Source: Embleya sp045207655
GTDB taxonomy: Bacteria > Actinomycetota > Actinomycetes > Streptomycetales > Streptomycetaceae
Length of the DNA stretch: 64,000 bases
Reading direction: 5' to 3'
Assembly: GCF_045207655.1 (NCBI RefSeq)
Contig: NZ_CP108786.1
Span: 62,001 to 126,000 of the forward strand
In this document: positions 35,565 to 44,559 of the stretch, in pieces
Position numbering within the stretch: the first letter of the stretch is position 1
Layout: the number at the start of each line of letters is the position of its first letter
Program-made: the position numbers and the translations under genes
The notes under the pieces: model-generated
Database searches by the model: none
What the model saw: only the letters and a program-made list of their open reading frames with translations
Told to the model about the DNA's origin: nothing

Positions 35565-36203
35565 TCAGCCGTCGACGCCGGCGCGTGTGGTGCGGACGAG
35601 ATCGGCGTCGCCGCGCAGGGCGTCGAGGACTTGTGCGTCGATCCGCGCCTGGCCGTGCTTGTCGCCGCACGGGCACAGGCTCCATCCGTGGGACTCGATC
35701 CGGTCGGCGACGTGGTCGAGGATGTCGGCGGCCTCGTCGAGGACGCCCACGGGGATGTCCACGCGGTCCCGGTCGGGGTCGGCCCCGACCGCGACGCCGA
35801 GCTCGAAGGCGAGGTCCGCGGCGTGCTGCACCGTGCGGGAGTCCCCGTTGGTGGAGGCGTACTTGAGGGCCTGGGTCAGCGCCATCAGCGGCCGAGAGCA
35901 GGCGTGTCGGGGTGTGGGGACCGAACGCGCGTCGGGGCGGGCCGGGCGAACGCCGTGGACGTAGTCCGACCCCTCCGCGGCGGGATCGGCGGCGGCGGCG
36001 ATCTGGTCGGCGATCACGTCGGGCTCGATGTAGAGCAGGACCGCCCGGGGGCCGACGTCCAGGCGTTCGGCCAGCGTCGCCACCGCGTGGGTGAGGACGT
36101 TGCGCACCGCCACCGGCTCCGCGTCCAGGCCGCGTTCCGACAGCGCCGCCCGGATCCGTGTCACCAGGGACTTGTACGTCGTGCTCTCTTCGATGTCTGC
36201 CAC
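35565..36203 (-). CDS. Hypothetical protein, paralogue of 36414-36971
   Basis: A 212-residue protein from a GTG at 36203. The N-terminal 70 residues have a helix-turn-helix-like pattern (SLVTRIRAALSERGLDAEPV, VATLAERLDVGPRAVLLYIE, DVIADQIAAA) shared in outline with the gene just upstream at 36414. A later part carries CPCGDKHGQARIDAQVLDAL with a CxC. No ribosome site is obvious. It might be a regulator; target unknown. Confidence 0.6.
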   Translation of the reverse strand: MADIEESTTYKSLVTRIRAALSERGLDAEPVAVRNVLTHAVATLAERLDVGPRAVLLYIEPDVIADQIAAAADPAAEGSDYVHGVRPARPDARSVPTPRHACSRPLMALTQALKYASTNGDSRTVQHAADLAFELGVAVGADPDRDRVDIPVGVLDEAADILDHVADRIESHGWSLCPCGDKHGQARIDAQVLDALRGDADLVRTTRAGVDG

Positions 36204-36413
36204 GGCCGTCAGCGTAGGACCGGCGTTCACGGCCGGTCCGGCGAACCGGGTGCGACCGACCCGGACGGGTGGACTCCGACCGCCCGCACCCCGAGCCGAC
36301 GGAAGGTCGGGTACCCGAGGCGCGGAACGGGTCGCCGTCGGTGCCGTGGGTGGCGGCACGCGTCTGCGCAGCGGGGCCGGGCCGTCGCTCCGTACGTTCC
36401 CCGGCAGGGGCTG

Positions 36414-36971
36414 TCAGCGTCGGGTGACGCCGTAGCCGCTGTCGTGCAGTGCCGCGGTCCACACGTCGCGATCGAACCACTTGTCGATGTCGGGCATCAG
36501 CGTGGAGACGGCGTCCATCCGCGCCTGCCAGTCGTGACCGGCCGGACCGCGCGCGCCCTCGCACCCGTCGCATCCGTCCTCGCCGTGGATGTGGCCCGCC
36601 ATCCACGCGTTCACCGCCACGTTGACCATCACCGCGTACAGGTCGCCGCCGCTCTCCGCCAGGGCGTCGGGAACACCCGCCAGGATCAGGGCGAGCTCGG
36701 GGTTGCCCACCGGCGGCATCGGGGCGCAACCCACGTCCTTCGACCCCCGGTCCTCGCGCTCATGGACCTGTTTCGCAATCGTGTCGGCCAGGGCCGCGGC
36801 GTCGAAGTACCGCCAGGCCGAACGCGGTTGGATCCCCAACTGCCGGGCCACCGCGGTCATGTTGGCCTCGATCGTGTCGGCGACCGTACCCGGCCGCACC
36901 GTGACCCCGCGTCGGGCCAGTTCGCTGAGCGTCTCGCCCAACGCGGTACGGAACGCCTTGGTGTTCTTCAT
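36414..36971 (-). CDS. Hypothetical protein, paralogue of 35565-36203
   Basis: A 185-residue protein beginning MKNTKAFRTALGETLSELAR. Its N-terminal part (RRGVTVRPGTVADTIEANM, TAVARQLGIQPRSAWRYFDA, LADTIAKQV) follows the same helix-turn-helix-like plan as the protein encoded 210 bases downstream. The C-terminal half includes GCDGCEG-type cysteines (GHIHGEDGCDGCEGARG) that might bind a metal. Tandem duplication is the simplest origin of the pair. Function unknown. Confidence 0.65.
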   Translation of the reverse strand: MKNTKAFRTALGETLSELARRGVTVRPGTVADTIEANMTAVARQLGIQPRSAWRYFDAAALADTIAKQVHEREDRGSKDVGCAPMPPVGNPELALILAGVPDALAESGGDLYAVMVNVAVNAWMAGHIHGEDGCDGCEGARGPAGHDWQARMDAVSTLMPDIDKWFDRDVWTAALHDSGYGVTRR

Positions 36972-37041
36972 CGCCCGAGTCTAGGAGCGCTGGACGACCG
37001 GCGGCCGAGAAAGTTCGACAGGGGTGGCACTCCGGGGACAA

Positions 37042-37452
37042 CTACCGTTCGACGTGGACGTGAACCCCGCGCAACTGCAGCCGGGCCTTCAGGAACTCCA
37101 TCTCCGAGAGCGTCCCCACGAGGCCGTCATGGCTCAGTTCCCCGACCAGCTCACGAGCCCGCGACAACGAGGCCGCCGAGACCTCCCGAAGGACCTTCAA
37201 AGCCGGGACGAGACTGGGAGCCGGACCGACCAACCGCAGTCTGACAGGTCCGTGCGCCGCGAGTAGAGCCTCCCGGACATGATCAGGTGCTGGTCCCGGA
37301 CCGGCGTGTTCGCACAGGTAGGTGCCGCAGGACCCGCAAGAGAACTCCGTGTCCCACCACAACTCGTCGCGCAGGATGAATTGGTTCACCTGTCGCACCG
37401 CCATGCTGCCGCACTCGCAACGCGATGCGATCTTCGCTGTTTGACCAGTCAC
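37042..37452 (-). CDS. Zinc-ribbon plus ribosomal L7/L12-like domain protein
   Basis: A 136-residue protein from a GTG at 37452 with AGGGAG six bases upstream. The N-terminal part has paired cysteines (CECGS and FSCGSCGTYLCEH) typical of a small zinc ribbon. The C-terminal 65 residues (ALKVLREVSAASLSRARELV followed by LSEMEFLKARLQLRGVHVHV) copy the pattern of the ribosomal L7/L12 C-terminal domain, including the KxLREV helix. In ribosomes that domain recruits translation factors; here it may bind the same partners or simply share the fold. Confidence 0.65.
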   Translation of the reverse strand: MTGQTAKIASRCECGSMAVRQVNQFILRDELWWDTEFSCGSCGTYLCEHAGPGPAPDHVREALLAAHGPVRLRLVGPAPSLVPALKVLREVSAASLSRARELVGELSHDGLVGTLSEMEFLKARLQLRGVHVHVER

Positions 37453-37756
37453 CCGGGCTCCCTGACGTTCCCCTCCTGCCGGCGTGATCCTCTCGCAGCC
37501 GACAATGCCTGCGCGACCCGATTCGGGCGCCACCGCGTACGCCCCGTGTTTGGTGCTGGGATGCGTTGCGGAACTCGTCACACCGACGCGCAGAACGAGA
37601 GTGCGGCTTCGGTGTCAGCCGTCAAGACCCGGTGCCACCAGTCGAGACCGGGTTCCCACTACCTTGTCACGGCTCAGCCGCCCCGGCTGTGGTCGCACAC
37701 CGTCGGCGATGGATGGCCAGAGGCGCTCGGAACACCGCCGGTCAACGGTGGGGCGG
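37453..37756. other. Short gap without a gene
   Basis: About 300 bases upstream of the L7/L12-like gene; presumably its promoter. No gene or structured element seen. Confidence 0.4.
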
Positions 37757-38092
37757 TCATCGACCGTTGGCCACCTTGGTCAGGGTCGGTTGGCCATCCG
37801 TCGTCGCGGGCGGGAAGCGGCCGCACGATGGGCCGTCGGCCGAATCCTCGATCACGACGCCCGTCGAGGTCGGCGCCCCGGCCTCGTCGGTGGTGCGGTG
37901 TCGATGGTGTTCGTGTGTGTGCCCAGCGCGCGGTACGGGAGGGAGGACGGCGGGAGCGAAGTTGGCGAAGGGCTCCGCGGCGGCGATCAGGTCGGCCAGG
38001 GCGGGCGCGGTCTCCGCGTCCGGGTGTGCGGCGAGTGCGCGGCGGGCGCCGGTGACGGCCGTGCGCAGTTCCTCGTGACGGGTGGTGGGCAT
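37757..38092 (-). CDS. Small hypothetical protein
   Basis: A 111-residue protein, MPTTRHEELRTAVTGARRAL and so on. The first 50 residues are helical; then comes a His-rich linker (GHTHEHHRHR) and a polar tail. GGAAGG eight bases before the ATG supports the start. No family is recognised. The His cluster could bind metal. Confidence 0.55.
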   Translation of the reverse strand: MPTTRHEELRTAVTGARRALAAHPDAETAPALADLIAAAEPFANFAPAVLPPVPRAGHTHEHHRHRTTDEAGAPTSTGVVIEDSADGPSCGRFPPATTDGQPTLTKVANGR

Positions 38093-38486
38093 GGGCGGGG
38101 CCTTCCGGATCGGGCGTGGTCGTCCGAGCCTCGGGTCCGGCCCCCGGACCACCGCGGATGCTCGACTCCTACCCAGGGCCGGCCTGCGGAAGCGGAGGTT
38201 CGGGGTGGGCCGACCGCCGGAACGTGGGCCTGGGGCGCCGCCCTTCGGTTCCGACACGCTGCCGGCGAGCCCGCCCGAGGGCCGGCGCCTGCGTGGCAGA
38301 CAACGCCGGGCTGCGAGTCGGGGCCGTCCCGACGGCTGAAAGATCCAGATGGCCAACGACCGATGCCCATGGCCAACCAACGCCCCGTCGCGAGGAGGAC
38401 GGTTGGCAAAGTTGATCTATTCGAACTATTGTCCGAATGAGAGGTAATTTTCGGACAGGGGGGGTGGACGCGGGCGGAGGTGTGCG
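38093..38486. other. dnaE2 upstream region
   Basis: About 390 bases between divergent genes. The last 75 bases are clearly less GC-rich and hold a LexA-type operator (38421-38436) ahead of dnaE2. The rest shows nothing. Confidence 0.5.
38421..38436. promoter_or_regulatory. LexA (SOS) operator
   Basis: TCGAACTATTGTCCGA fits the actinobacterial/Gram-positive LexA consensus CGAAC-N4-GTTCG with one mismatch (GTCCG). It lies 50 bases upstream of the dnaE2 start, in the AT-richer promoter region. DnaE2 genes in actinobacteria are known to be damage-inducible. Confidence 0.7.
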
Positions 38487-41400
38487 GTGGACGGTTTCGC
38501 GCACTTGCACACCGCGTCGGGCTACTCGGCCCGGTACGGCGCCTCCCACCCCGAGGACCTGGTGGCGCGGGCCGCCGAGCGCGGCATGTCGGCCCTGGCC
38601 CTGACGGACCGCGACACCGTCGGCGGCGCGGTGCGCTTCGCCCAGAGCTGCGCGAAGCGCGCGGTGCGCCCGATCTTCGGCGTCGACGTCGCCGTGGACC
38701 CCACCACGCCCGCCACGCCCCGCGCGCAGCGGCGCCGAACGCCGGTCCGCGGCGGGGCCCACGTCGAACAACCCCCGCTGCGCGTGACCCTCCTCGCCCG
38801 GGACCGCGAGGGCTGGTCGCGGTTGTGCCGTCTGGTCTCGGCCGAACACGCCGTCGAAGGGCCGCCGGTGGTGCCGTGGTCGGCGCTGCGCGAACACGCG
38901 GGATCAGGGTTGACCGTGCTGCTCGGGCCGACCTCGGAACCGGTCAGGGCACTGTCCGACGGCCGGCCGGACACCGCGGAGCACCTGTTGGCGCCGTGGC
39001 GTGAACTGTTCGGTGATGCGCTGCGCCTGGAGAGCGTCTACTACGGGTTGTCGGGGACCGGGCCGGGTTCGCTGCGTCTGGCCGCCCGGACCGTGCAGTT
39101 CGCCGACCGAACCGGGGTGGCGGCGGTGGTGAGCAATGCGGTCCGCTACGCCGACCCGGATCAGCACAAGGTCGCCGACGTTCTGGACGCGGCCCGGTTG
39201 CTGCGGCCGATCCGCTTCGCGTATCCGGCCTACCTGGACTCCGGTGAGCGATGGCTCAAGGGGCCTGAGGCGATGGCGGCGATCGCTGACCGGATCGCGG
39301 ACGCCGCCGGGGCCGGGCCCGATCGTGCTCGGGCGTTGCTGGCGCGGACCGCGGCGACCGCGGACGAGTGCCGGCTGGATCCGGTGGGAGACCTGGGCCT
39401 GGGCTCGGCGCACCTGCCGGAGCCGGCCGTGGTGGGTGCCACGGACGAGTCGGCGGCGCGGGTGTTGCGCGAGCGTTGCGAGGCCGGAATGGTCCGGCGG
39501 GGCCTGGACCGCGACGAGGTCGCGATGGGGCGGTTGGCGCGGGAGTTGGAGGTGATCGCGCGGCTGCGGTGCGACACCTATTTCCTCACGGTCGGCCAGG
39601 TGGTGGCGGATGTGCGGGAGATGGGGGTGCGGGTGGCGGCGCGCGGGTCGGGGGCGGGGTCGATGGTGTGCCACGCGCTGGACATCGCCACCGCCAATCC
39701 CCTGGACCACAGCCTGCTGTTCGAACGGTTCCTGTCCGAGCGCAGGTCCTCGTTGCCGGACGTGGACATCGACGTGGAGTCCGCCCGGCGCCTGGACGTC
39801 TACCGCAGAATTTTCGAGCGGTTCGGGAGCGAGCGGGTCGCGGTGACGTCGATGCCCGAGACCTACCGGGCCCGCCACGCACTGCGCGACGTCGGCCTCG
39901 CCCTGGGCCTGGCCGCACCCGACATCGACCGGATCGCGAAGTCCTTCCCCCACATCCGCGCCCGCGGGATCACCACCGCGCTGGCCGAGTTGCCCGAACT
40001 GCGGCAGCTCGCGGCCGAGGCGGGGCGGTACGGGCCGCTGTTCGAACTCGCCGAGCGGTTGGAGGCGTTGCCGCGCGGGATGGCGATGCACCCCTGCGGG
40101 GTGATCATCACCGACGCCACCCTGCTGGACCGGCTGCCGGTGCAGCCCACCCCCGGCGACGCCTTCCCCATGGTGCAGGCGGCGAAGGAGGAGGTCGAAG
40201 CCCTCGGCCTGATCAAGTTGGACGTGCTGGGGGTGCGGATGCAGTCCGCGATGGCGCACGCGGTCGCCGAGGTCGAACGCACCACCGGCACACACATCGA
40301 CCTCGACGACCCACATCAGGTGCCGCTCGACGACTTCTTCGCGTTCAGGCTGATCCAGGCGTCCGACACCATCGGCATGTTCCAGTTGGAGAGCCCGGGC
40401 CAGCAGGATCTGCTCAGTCGCCTGCAGCCGCGCGGCGTCCAGGACGTCATCGCCGACATCTCCCTGTTCCGGCCCGGGCCGGTCGCAGGGGGCATGCCGG
40501 AGCAGTACATCGCCGCCCGCCACGGCGCCGCCCCCACCTACCCCCACCCCGACCTGGAACCGGTCCTCGCGGACACCTACGGCGTCACGATCTGGCACGA
40601 GCAGATCATGGGCCTGCTGTCCGTCATGACCGGTTGCGACCTGGCGCTGGCCGACGTCGCCCGCCGCGCCCTGTCCGACCGCGACCGCATGCCACAGGTC
40701 CGCGACTGGTTCCACGAACACGCCGCCACCCGCGGCTACACCCCCGAGGTGCGCGAGGAGGTGTGGCGCATCGTCGAGAGCTTCGGCGCATACGGCTTCT
40801 GCCGCGCGCACGCGGTCGCGTTCGCCGTCCCGGCGTTGCAGAGTGCGTGGCTCAAGGCCCACCATCCGGCCGCGCTGTACGCGGGGTTGCTCGAGCACGA
40901 TCCGGGGATGTGGCCGCGCCGGGTGATCGTCGCCGACGCCCGCCGCCACCGGGTCCCGATCCTGCCCGTCGACGTCAACCACTCCCGCCCCGGCCACACC
41001 ATCGAGCAGACGAGCGACGGCACGTGGGGGGTGCGGCTGGCACTGTCCGCGGTGCGCGGCATCACCGACGAGGAATGCGCCCGCCTCGACGCCGGCCGCC
41101 CCTACACCTCACTGTCCGACCTGTGGCAACGCGCCCGCCCCGCCCTGCCCACCGCCGAACACCTCGCCCGCATCGGCGCCCTCGACTCCCTGCACGACGG
41201 ACGCCTGACCCGCCGCGACCTGCTCCTGCAACTGCCCGAACTCCACCGCCGCACCCGCAGGGTCGGCGACGGACAACTCCCCCTCGCCGACAGCCGACTC
41301 GACGCCACCGCCCCCAGCGGACTCCCCGAGATGACCACCCGAGAAGCCGTCGGCGCCGAACTCCACATCCTGGGCATCGACCTCTCCCGCCACCTGATGG

Positions 41401-41927
41401 AACACCACCACCGACTCCTCCGCGAGATCGGCGCCGTCGACGCCACCCACCTCGCCGAACAGCCGGCAGGCCGACAAGTCCTCGTCGCCGGCGTCCGCGC
41501 CTCCACCCAGACCCCACCCATCGCCTCCGGCAAACGCGTCATCTTCGTCACCCTCGAAGACGGCTCCGGCCTCGTCGACCTCGCCTTCTTCGAGGACTCC
41601 CACCCCGCCTGCGCCCACACCGTCTTCCACTCCGGACTCCTCCTGGTCCGAGGCAAGGTCCAGGTCCGGGGACGCCGGCGCACCGTCGTCGGCACCATGG
41701 CCTGGGACCTCGACGAAATCGCCACCCTCCGCCGCGACCACGGACCCCAGGCCGCACTCGACCTCCTCGGCGCCCCCACCCCACACCCCACCCCCGCCCA
41801 ACCACGGCGCATCCTCGTCCACGGCACCGGCGCACTCCAACACCCCTACGCCGACCTCCAACCCCCCGGCCAACGCTCCGCCGACCTCACCCGCTACGGC
41901 CACCGCAGCCCCGGAAGCGCGGGCTAG
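38487..41927 (+). CDS. dnaE2: Error-prone DNA polymerase III alpha subunit, DnaE2 type
   Basis: A 1146-residue C-family polymerase. The N-terminal PHP domain (FAHLHTASGYSARYGASHPE, ALTDRDTV) is present. The polymerase core carries ARGSGAGSMVCHAL and PDVDIDVES, whose aspartates are catalytic. Helix-hairpin-helix and OB-fold regions follow (VIFVTLEDGSGLVDLAFFED). Length and arrangement fit DnaE2, which performs mutagenic repair synthesis, rather than the replicative DnaE1. The start is a GTG with GGAGG six bases upstream, behind a LexA box. No imuA/imuB partner is in the window. The last 160 bases occur again at 26592 and, more decayed, at 42060-42195. Confidence 0.9.
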   Translation: MDGFAHLHTASGYSARYGASHPEDLVARAAERGMSALALTDRDTVGGAVRFAQSCAKRAVRPIFGVDVAVDPTTPATPRAQRRRTPVRGGAHVEQPPLRVTLLARDREGWSRLCRLVSAEHAVEGPPVVPWSALREHAGSGLTVLLGPTSEPVRALSDGRPDTAEHLLAPWRELFGDALRLESVYYGLSGTGPGSLRLAARTVQFADRTGVAAVVSNAVRYADPDQHKVADVLDAARLLRPIRFAYPAYLDSGERWLKGPEAMAAIADRIADAAGAGPDRARALLARTAATADECRLDPVGDLGLGSAHLPEPAVVGATDESAARVLRERCEAGMVRRGLDRDEVAMGRLARELEVIARLRCDTYFLTVGQVVADVREMGVRVAARGSGAGSMVCHALDIATANPLDHSLLFERFLSERRSSLPDVDIDVESARRLDVYRRIFERFGSERVAVTSMPETYRARHALRDVGLALGLAAPDIDRIAKSFPHIRARGITTALAELPELRQLAAEAGRYGPLFELAERLEALPRGMAMHPCGVIITDATLLDRLPVQPTPGDAFPMVQAAKEEVEALGLIKLDVLGVRMQSAMAHAVAEVERTTGTHIDLDDPHQVPLDDFFAFRLIQASDTIGMFQLESPGQQDLLSRLQPRGVQDVIADISLFRPGPVAGGMPEQYIAARHGAAPTYPHPDLEPVLADTYGVTIWHEQIMGLLSVMTGCDLALADVARRALSDRDRMPQVRDWFHEHAATRGYTPEVREEVWRIVESFGAYGFCRAHAVAFAVPALQSAWLKAHHPAALYAGLLEHDPGMWPRRVIVADARRHRVPILPVDVNHSRPGHTIEQTSDGTWGVRLALSAVRGITDEECARLDAGRPYTSLSDLWQRARPALPTAEHLARIGALDSLHDGRLTRRDLLLQLPELHRRTRRVGDGQLPLADSRLDATAPSGLPEMTTREAVGAELHILGIDLSRHLMEHHHRLLREIGAVDATHLAEQPAGRQVLVAGVRASTQTPPIASGKRVIFVTLEDGSGLVDLAFFEDSHPACAHTVFHSGLLLVRGKVQVRGRRRTVVGTMAWDLDEIATLRRDHGPQAALDLLGAPTPHPTPAQPRRILVHGTGALQHPYADLQPPGQRSADLTRYGHRSPGSAG

Positions 41928-41933
41928 ACGTAC

Positions 41934-42035
41934 GCGGCTCCGGCCTGCGCGATCGGCGCGTCGTGGTAGTCCAGCCACGCCCTGACCTCGTCCGCCTCGG
42001 TGAGGTCGGGGTCGGTGAGCACGCTGAGCGAACGG
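41934..42035 (-). pseudogene. Possible 3' remnant of an unknown gene
   Basis: The minus-strand frame ending just past the dnaE2 stop reads GPGRSLSVLTDPDLTEADEV and RAWLDYHDAPIAQAGAAYV, ending at 41934. It looks like a genuine protein C-terminus, with no matching upstream part; the sequence before it is a decayed dnaE2 copy. Family not recognised. Confidence 0.35.
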
Positions 42036-42059
42036 CCCGGGCCGGAACGGGTCGAGGTG

Positions 42060-42195
42060 CCCCCACCGCGCATCCCACCCCGCCCCGACAACGGGCGTCC
42101 TGCGTTGCGGCACCGGGGAGCCAACCCCCTACGCCGACCTCCAACCCCCCTCCGGTCGATCCGACCCGCTACCGCCACCGCGGCCCTGGTAATCC
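42060..42195 (+). repeat. Decayed second copy of the dnaE2 3' end
   Basis: Between 42122 and 42150 the sequence CCTACGCCGACCTCCAACCC matches dnaE2 codons at 41847-41866 exactly, and flanking blocks (gacccgctaccgccaccgcg) match with substitutions. It lies only 130 bases downstream of the real gene, so tandem duplication is likely. Confidence 0.6.
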
Positions 42196-42268
42196 GGGCC
42201 GAGTCGGCGCGTGACGCTGTCGGGCACCTGGTGGATGAGGGTTCGACGCGTTGGTGAAGAATCACCGC

Positions 42269-42844
42269 ATGCATGAAGTGTCGTCCGGTCCCTTCGGCCC
42301 GGTCCGCGGCTCCTTGTGTTGGGTGGAGTCGACGGGCGGTCCGCTGGTCGTGGTCCCCCTCTCGGTGCAGGCGGACTGGGCGGGCTCGTCGCAGTCGTGG
42401 GGTCGGACGGGAGTCCGTGAGGACTACGACCGTGCCTGTGACGTGGAGGGTTTGGCCGGCGTGCTCGCCGTCGGAACCGGCGGTGCCCGGGTGCTGGTGT
42501 TGGGCGATGAGCCGGCGAGCAGCTGTTTCGTGCCGGACCTGCGGGGGTTCGTGCGGTGGCTAGGGGCGGACTCCGAAGCGGAACTCCTTGCCATGGCGGA
42601 AGCCGTCATCGCCGATTCGGCGACCGTGTGGGAGGACTGCGGCGTCTGGGAGACGGACGGGGCCGCAGTGCTGATGGACGCCGTGATGGCCGGGAACGCG
42701 TTGGACGTCGGGTATCCGGGCGGGGGCGCTCTCCCGGAGCAGGCGCCCGTCCCGGTCGAGGCCGGTCGATGGCGCGTGAGTGCCGCATACGTGGATGGGG
42801 ACGACGCGTCGGTGGGCGTGGTCCGGCTCTTGCCCGCAGCCTGA
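42269..42844 (+). CDS. Imm21-like immunity protein
   Basis: A 191-residue protein that I recognise from its family pattern: LCWVESTGGPLVVVPLSVQA, then DYDRACDVEGLAGVLAVG, then RVLVLGDEPASSCFVPD, then WEDCGVWETDGAAVLMDAVM. This matches the Imm21 family, found beside polymorphic toxins and as orphans in streptomycetes. Such proteins bind and neutralise a cognate toxin in the cytoplasm. No toxin gene is adjacent. The ATG at 42269 is preferred; a GTG at 42254 is an alternative. Confidence 0.65.
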   Translation: MHEVSSGPFGPVRGSLCWVESTGGPLVVVPLSVQADWAGSSQSWGRTGVREDYDRACDVEGLAGVLAVGTGGARVLVLGDEPASSCFVPDLRGFVRWLGADSEAELLAMAEAVIADSATVWEDCGVWETDGAAVLMDAVMAGNALDVGYPGGGALPEQAPVPVEAGRWRVSAAYVDGDDASVGVVRLLPAA

Positions 42845-42884
42845 AGCGGGGCCTGCCTCGGCCGCTGCGGATGCTTCGTGCGCC

Positions 42885-43781
42885 CTACAGGTCGGCCCGG
42901 GCCAGGAGTGCTTCCGCCTGTTCGCGGGTGAGTATCGGCGGGACCGGTGGTGGTGTGCCACCCACGTTGGGATCGCGGCGGTACGCCAGGAACCACCCGG
43001 CGACGGGGTTGTCGGTCTGCAGGGTGGCCACGATCCGCTCGCGCAGGGCCGGCGGGGTGTCCGGGCGGGCCGCGATCGCGTTGCGGACGAACATGTCCGG
43101 ATCTTGCGCGAGTTGGTCGCGCAGACCCGCGGGAAGGTCCGGATGGTCGGCAACGGCCACGCGTACGGCGGAATCGGGGTCGGCGGCCAGTTCCGGCGAC
43201 GGGGCCGTATGACCGACGGCGGCGGCGCGGGTCACGGGGTCGGCGAGAAGTGCGGGCAGCAGGTCCGCCGGCGGGACGTAGTTCCGGACACTGTCCCTGC
43301 GGACGGGGGGGACGGGATCGGTCATCAGGGCCCGACGCACCCGGTCCGGGGCATCGCGCCAGTGGTCGACGATCGACGACCGCACACCCGGATCCGGGTC
43401 CGCGGCCAGGCCGGCCGGCAGTTCCGGCGCCAGATGATCGTTCATCGCGAGGAACATCCGCACGGAGGGATCCGGATCGTCCGCCAGCCGGACCCACAGT
43501 CCCGGCGGATCGTCCGCGACGCTTGCGGCGATCGCGCACCGGACCGCCGGCTCCGGGTGCTCCGCCAGGCGGGCCCTGACCTCGGCAGGCACGGAGCAGT
43601 TGGCCGCGAGGGAGCGCGCCGAGCCGAGCGCGATGATCTCCTCGATCATCGCCTCGGTCAGGTCTTCGCGCAGCAGCGCCACCGCGCGGCGGGTCTCCCG
43701 GTGTCGAAGCAGACGCCACACCAGGTCGGCCGCGAGGTCCTTCTGGGCCGCCAACGCGCTCGGTTCGGCTTCCAGACTCAT
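42885..43781 (-). CDS. Leucine-rich repeat variant (LRV/HEAT) protein
   Basis: A 298-residue protein built of about eight repeats of roughly 24 residues with the pattern PxxVRxxxAxxxDxPxxLxxxLAxDPD (RLAEHPEPAVRCAIAASVA, RLADDPDPSVRMFLAMND, GLAADPDPGVRSSIVDHW, ELAADPDSAVRVAVADHP, QLAQDPDMFVRNAIAARP). This is the leucine-rich variant/HEAT-type solenoid, used for protein binding. The N-terminal 50 residues are helical and outside the repeats. Function unknown; the repeats resemble other immunity-type proteins of this window only in general fold. Confidence 0.75.
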   Translation of the reverse strand: MSLEAEPSALAAQKDLAADLVWRLLRHRETRRAVALLREDLTEAMIEEIIALGSARSLAANCSVPAEVRARLAEHPEPAVRCAIAASVADDPPGLWVRLADDPDPSVRMFLAMNDHLAPELPAGLAADPDPGVRSSIVDHWRDAPDRVRRALMTDPVPPVRRDSVRNYVPPADLLPALLADPVTRAAAVGHTAPSPELAADPDSAVRVAVADHPDLPAGLRDQLAQDPDMFVRNAIAARPDTPPALRERIVATLQTDNPVAGWFLAYRRDPNVGGTPPPVPPILTREQAEALLARADL

Positions 43782-43791
43782 GGACCGCAGG

Positions 43792-44559
43792 CTAGCGGCC
43801 GGGAGGAATCCGTCGGTCGTCGTCCGCGGGTCGCCGCTCGGCCCGCATGGTTGTGGGGCGTTGCCCGCCGGCCGACGCGGGCGTGGACATCGGGCGGGGT
43901 TCGGTCATGGGCCGCCCGGGCGGAATCCCGGGCGGGAGCGGGACGGGTGGCAGGGGTTTGCGGGCGTGGGCGATCGCGGCGTCCCGCCTGTGCCGGGCGG
44001 CGTCGCTCAGGCGCACGACGCGGTCCGGGGCGTGGGCCGCGGGCCACAGTTGGACGAGGTAGCGCTCGCCCGCCGGGTCGCCGGCGCTGCCGTCGTATTC
44101 CAGGTCGCGTCCGTGCGCGTGGACCCGGACGCGGTAGGTGGCCGCCCCGTCGGCGCCCAGGGGCAGGCGCACGGAGGGGACATCGCCGGTCTCCACGGTG
44201 TGGAGGTCGTCGGTGTGCACGGTCAGCGAGGTCTCCGTGACGTCGTCCCACTCGCCTCCGGGTGTGCCCGGGTCCGTGTCGTGGACCTCCACCGTCAACG
44301 GCATCCGCGCACACGTCGCCAGTCCGGTGCTCACGCGGACCTCGTCGTCGCGAGCCTCGACGAGACCGGTGGTGTCCACGGAATACGACCAGTCCCAGGG
44401 AAACCTCTCCCCCGCGACCAGGTGCAGCGAGTGATTGTCGACGAACACGACACCACGCGCGGAAGCAACGACAGGAATCGCACCCACCCCCCGAACGGGA
44501 ACATCCTCCACCCCGCACCCGGGAGCGGACAACCGAAACCGGACGCTACGGTGCCGCAC
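43792..44559 (-). CDS. Hypothetical protein, domain shared with 52068-53609
   Basis: A 255-residue protein, probably from a GTG at 44559. The central strand-rich region (SARGVVFVDNHSLHLVAGER, PLTVEVHDTDPGTPGGEWDD) and YLVQLWPAAHAPDRVVRLSD are matched in the larger protein at 52068 (LTIEVHDGPPAVDGRWEDV, YLLQFWPAPAEPDRVVRQTS). A Pro/Arg-rich tail follows. I do not know the function of the shared domain. No ribosome site is strong, so the start is uncertain. Confidence 0.6.
   Translation of the reverse strand: MRHRSVRFRLSAPGCGVEDVPVRGVGAIPVVASARGVVFVDNHSLHLVAGERFPWDWSYSVDTTGLVEARDDEVRVSTGLATCARMPLTVEVHDTDPGTPGGEWDDVTETSLTVHTDDLHTVETGDVPSVRLPLGADGAATYRVRVHAHGRDLEYDGSAGDPAGERYLVQLWPAAHAPDRVVRLSDAARHRRDAAIAHARKPLPPVPLPPGIPPGRPMTEPRPMSTPASAGGQRPTTMRAERRPADDDRRIPPGR

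Noticed and set aside
38412..38440. A sigma-70-type promoter for dnaE2 from TTGATC
   Set aside because: The -10 candidate at the right distance (GAATGA) is too poor; only the LexA box is reported.
38904..40997. A 697-codon open frame antisense to dnaE2
   Set aside because: It mirrors the GC3-biased polymerase gene, is rich in Gly/Arg/His, has no domain pattern and no ribosome site. The plus strand has a complete polymerase.
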